Part shown: piece by piece, positions 6,267 to 7,374 of the stretch | Layout: every line of letters starts with the position of its first letter | How positions within the stretch are numbered: position 1 is the first letter of the stretch | NCBI GenBank assembly: GCA_945901195.1 | Contig: CAMDKB010000236.1 | Coordinates: forward strand, 1-7,374 | Reading direction: 5' to 3' | DNA length: 7,374 nucleotides | Source: Rhizobium sp. Q54 | GTDB taxonomy: Bacteria > Pseudomonadota > Alphaproteobacteria > Rhizobiales > Beijerinckiaceae | Program-made: the position numbers and the translations under genes | The notes under the pieces: model-generated | The model's input: only the letters and a program-made list of their open reading frames with translations | Databases searched by the model: none | Told to the model about the DNA's origin: nothing

Positions 6267-7374
6267 CTACCACGGCATCTTGAGCTTGCGGCCCTTGCCG
6301 CGCGGCAGGAACTGGCCGGGCACGGGGACCGGCGAGGCCGGTGGCTGTAAGCCACCTGTCGCGCCCGCTTGATCGATATGATCCTGTGGCATCTGGCTTT
6401 GCGGCCCCTGTTGATCCAGCTCTTCAGCCGGTAAATCCTGCTGATCAACGTCATTGACCGGGTCCACATCGTGTCCGCCCGCGTAGCGCACGAGCGCATC
6501 CACACGTTTGTCCACCGATGGGTGTGTTGAAAACAGGTCGGCGAAACCCGAACGCGGATTGTCGAGGCACATTTCCATCACCGCTGAGGGCGCATTGGGA
6601 ATTTCGCCCTTGCCTTCGATTTTGCGCAAGGCCGCGATCATGGCGTCCGGGTTTTTTGTGAGTTCGGCAGAACCTGCATCTGCCAGAAACTCGCGTGATC
6701 GCGAGAGCGCCAGTCTGATCATCAGCGACAACGCCCAGGCAGCCGCAACCAGAATAAACGCGATAGCGACAGCTGCGAAAGCGCCGCCCTTGCCTTTTTC
6801 GCCGTCGTCATTCGATGAGCGGGAAGGCCGCACATTGCCAAACGTACGAAAGAACATTTCCGCAAAGAAGGCGACGACACCAGCTATGATCATGGCGAAG
6901 ATCATCATGCGAACATCGCCATTGCGGATATGGGTGAGTTCGTGGGCAATCACCGCTTCAAGCTCGTCGTCACTCAACAGATTGATAATGCCGCGCGTAA
7001 GCGTGATCTTGTATTGCTTTTCATTGACGCCGGAGGCGAACGCATTGGGGACATCGGTTTCCATGATCTCGTAGGACGGCATGGTCATGCCGCGCGAGAT
7101 GCAGAGGTTTTCAAGCAGGTCGTAGAGTTTGGGATATTCCTCGCGGGTGATTTCATGCCCGCCGGTTGCCAGGCCAATGATGTTCTGGTTGAAATAATAG
7201 GCGAAGACGACCCAGGCGGCGGTCCCTGCCGTCACATAGGGAAAGGCCGCGCCCAGATCCCACCACGCCTTGGTCAGCAGGGATTGCAGCCGCCAATTGC
7301 TGTGCTGATAGGATTCAGCCACGAGCGCACCGGCAAACGTCAGCAGATAGATCAGCGCGAACAATGTGCCCACG
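6267..7374 (-). CDS. M48-family (HtpX-like) integral membrane zinc metalloprotease, N-terminus beyond window
   Basis: This is probably a membrane-anchored zinc endopeptidase acting in membrane or envelope protein quality control. Numbering starts at the GTG codon at 7373. The frame stays open to the window edge, so the true start is probably to the right. Hydrophobic segments lie at about 3-19, 44-61, 154-174 and 197-221. The zinc motif HELTH is at 144-148 (His144 and His148 ligands, Glu145 catalytic). The third ligand is expected at Glu228 in SREFLADAGSA. FSTHPS (281-286) is the usual M48 C-terminal motif. A Ser/Lys/Gly/Asp-rich loop (182-198) separates helices three and four. About 70 residues after FSTHPS form a polar Gln/Asp/Pro tail ending RGKGRKLKMPW, which E. 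coli HtpX lacks. Related proteases are often encoded next to lemA, but that neighbour is not visible here. The gene converges on the secreted-protein gene with only 29 bases between stops. Confidence 0.92.
   Translation of the reverse strand, partial: VGTLFALIYLLTFAGALVAESYQHSNWRLQSLLTKAWWDLGAAFPYVTAGTAAWVVFAYYFNQNIIGLATGGHEITREEYPKLYDLLENLCISRGMTMPSYEIMETDVPNAFASGVNEKQYKITLTRGIINLLSDDELEAVIAHELTHIRNGDVRMMIFAMIIAGVVAFFAEMFFRTFGNVRPSRSSNDDGEKGKGGAFAAVAIAFILVAAAWALSLMIRLALSRSREFLADAGSAELTKNPDAMIAALRKIEGKGEIPNAPSAVMEMCLDNPRSGFADLFSTHPSVDKRVDALVRYAGGHDVDPVNDVDQQDLPAEELDQQGPQSQMPQDHIDQAGATGGLQPPASPVPVPGQFLPRGKGRKLKMPW

Overview
The window looks like a chromosomal housekeeping segment from a GC-rich alphaproteobacterium. 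The clues are the order lolC/E permease – lolD ATPase – dnaE, which is familiar from alphaproteobacteria, and the style of the DnaE and LolD proteins. I cannot place it to family or genus. I see no phage, insertion sequence, CRISPR array, tRNA or rRNA.

Layout, left to right. (1) The C-terminal part of a LolC/E-type lipoprotein-release permease enters from the left edge and ends at 980. (2) lolD (973-1713) overlaps it by 8 bases, so the two form one translationally coupled unit for exporting lipoproteins from the inner membrane. (3) A 355-base gap (1714-2068) is the most structured non-coding stretch. It holds a pair of CGCAATTT direct repeats, a near-consensus sigma-70 promoter (TTGACG-N17-TATAGT) enclosed by a TGAACA/TGTTCA inverted repeat, an unlisted 30-codon membrane microprotein gene (1838-1930) with its own ribosome binding site, and a stable GC hairpin before dnaE. 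(4) dnaE (2069-5575) encodes the full-length replicative DNA polymerase III alpha subunit. (5) The gap 5576-5754 contains small hairpins just after dnaE and an AT-rich palindrome upstream of the next gene. (6) A small secreted, highly charged helical protein of unknown function (5755-6237) carries two copies of an AAGN-N7-RQxL unit. (7) Convergent to it, an M48 (HtpX-like) membrane zinc protease (6267 to beyond the right edge, minus strand) has a long polar C-terminal tail.

The large genes serve envelope biogenesis (Lol export), replication (DnaE) and membrane or envelope quality control (M48 protease). They are conventional. The points worth a second look are the promoter–microprotein–hairpin leader in front of dnaE and the repeat-containing periplasmic protein. 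I did not find convincing evidence of a new multi-gene system.
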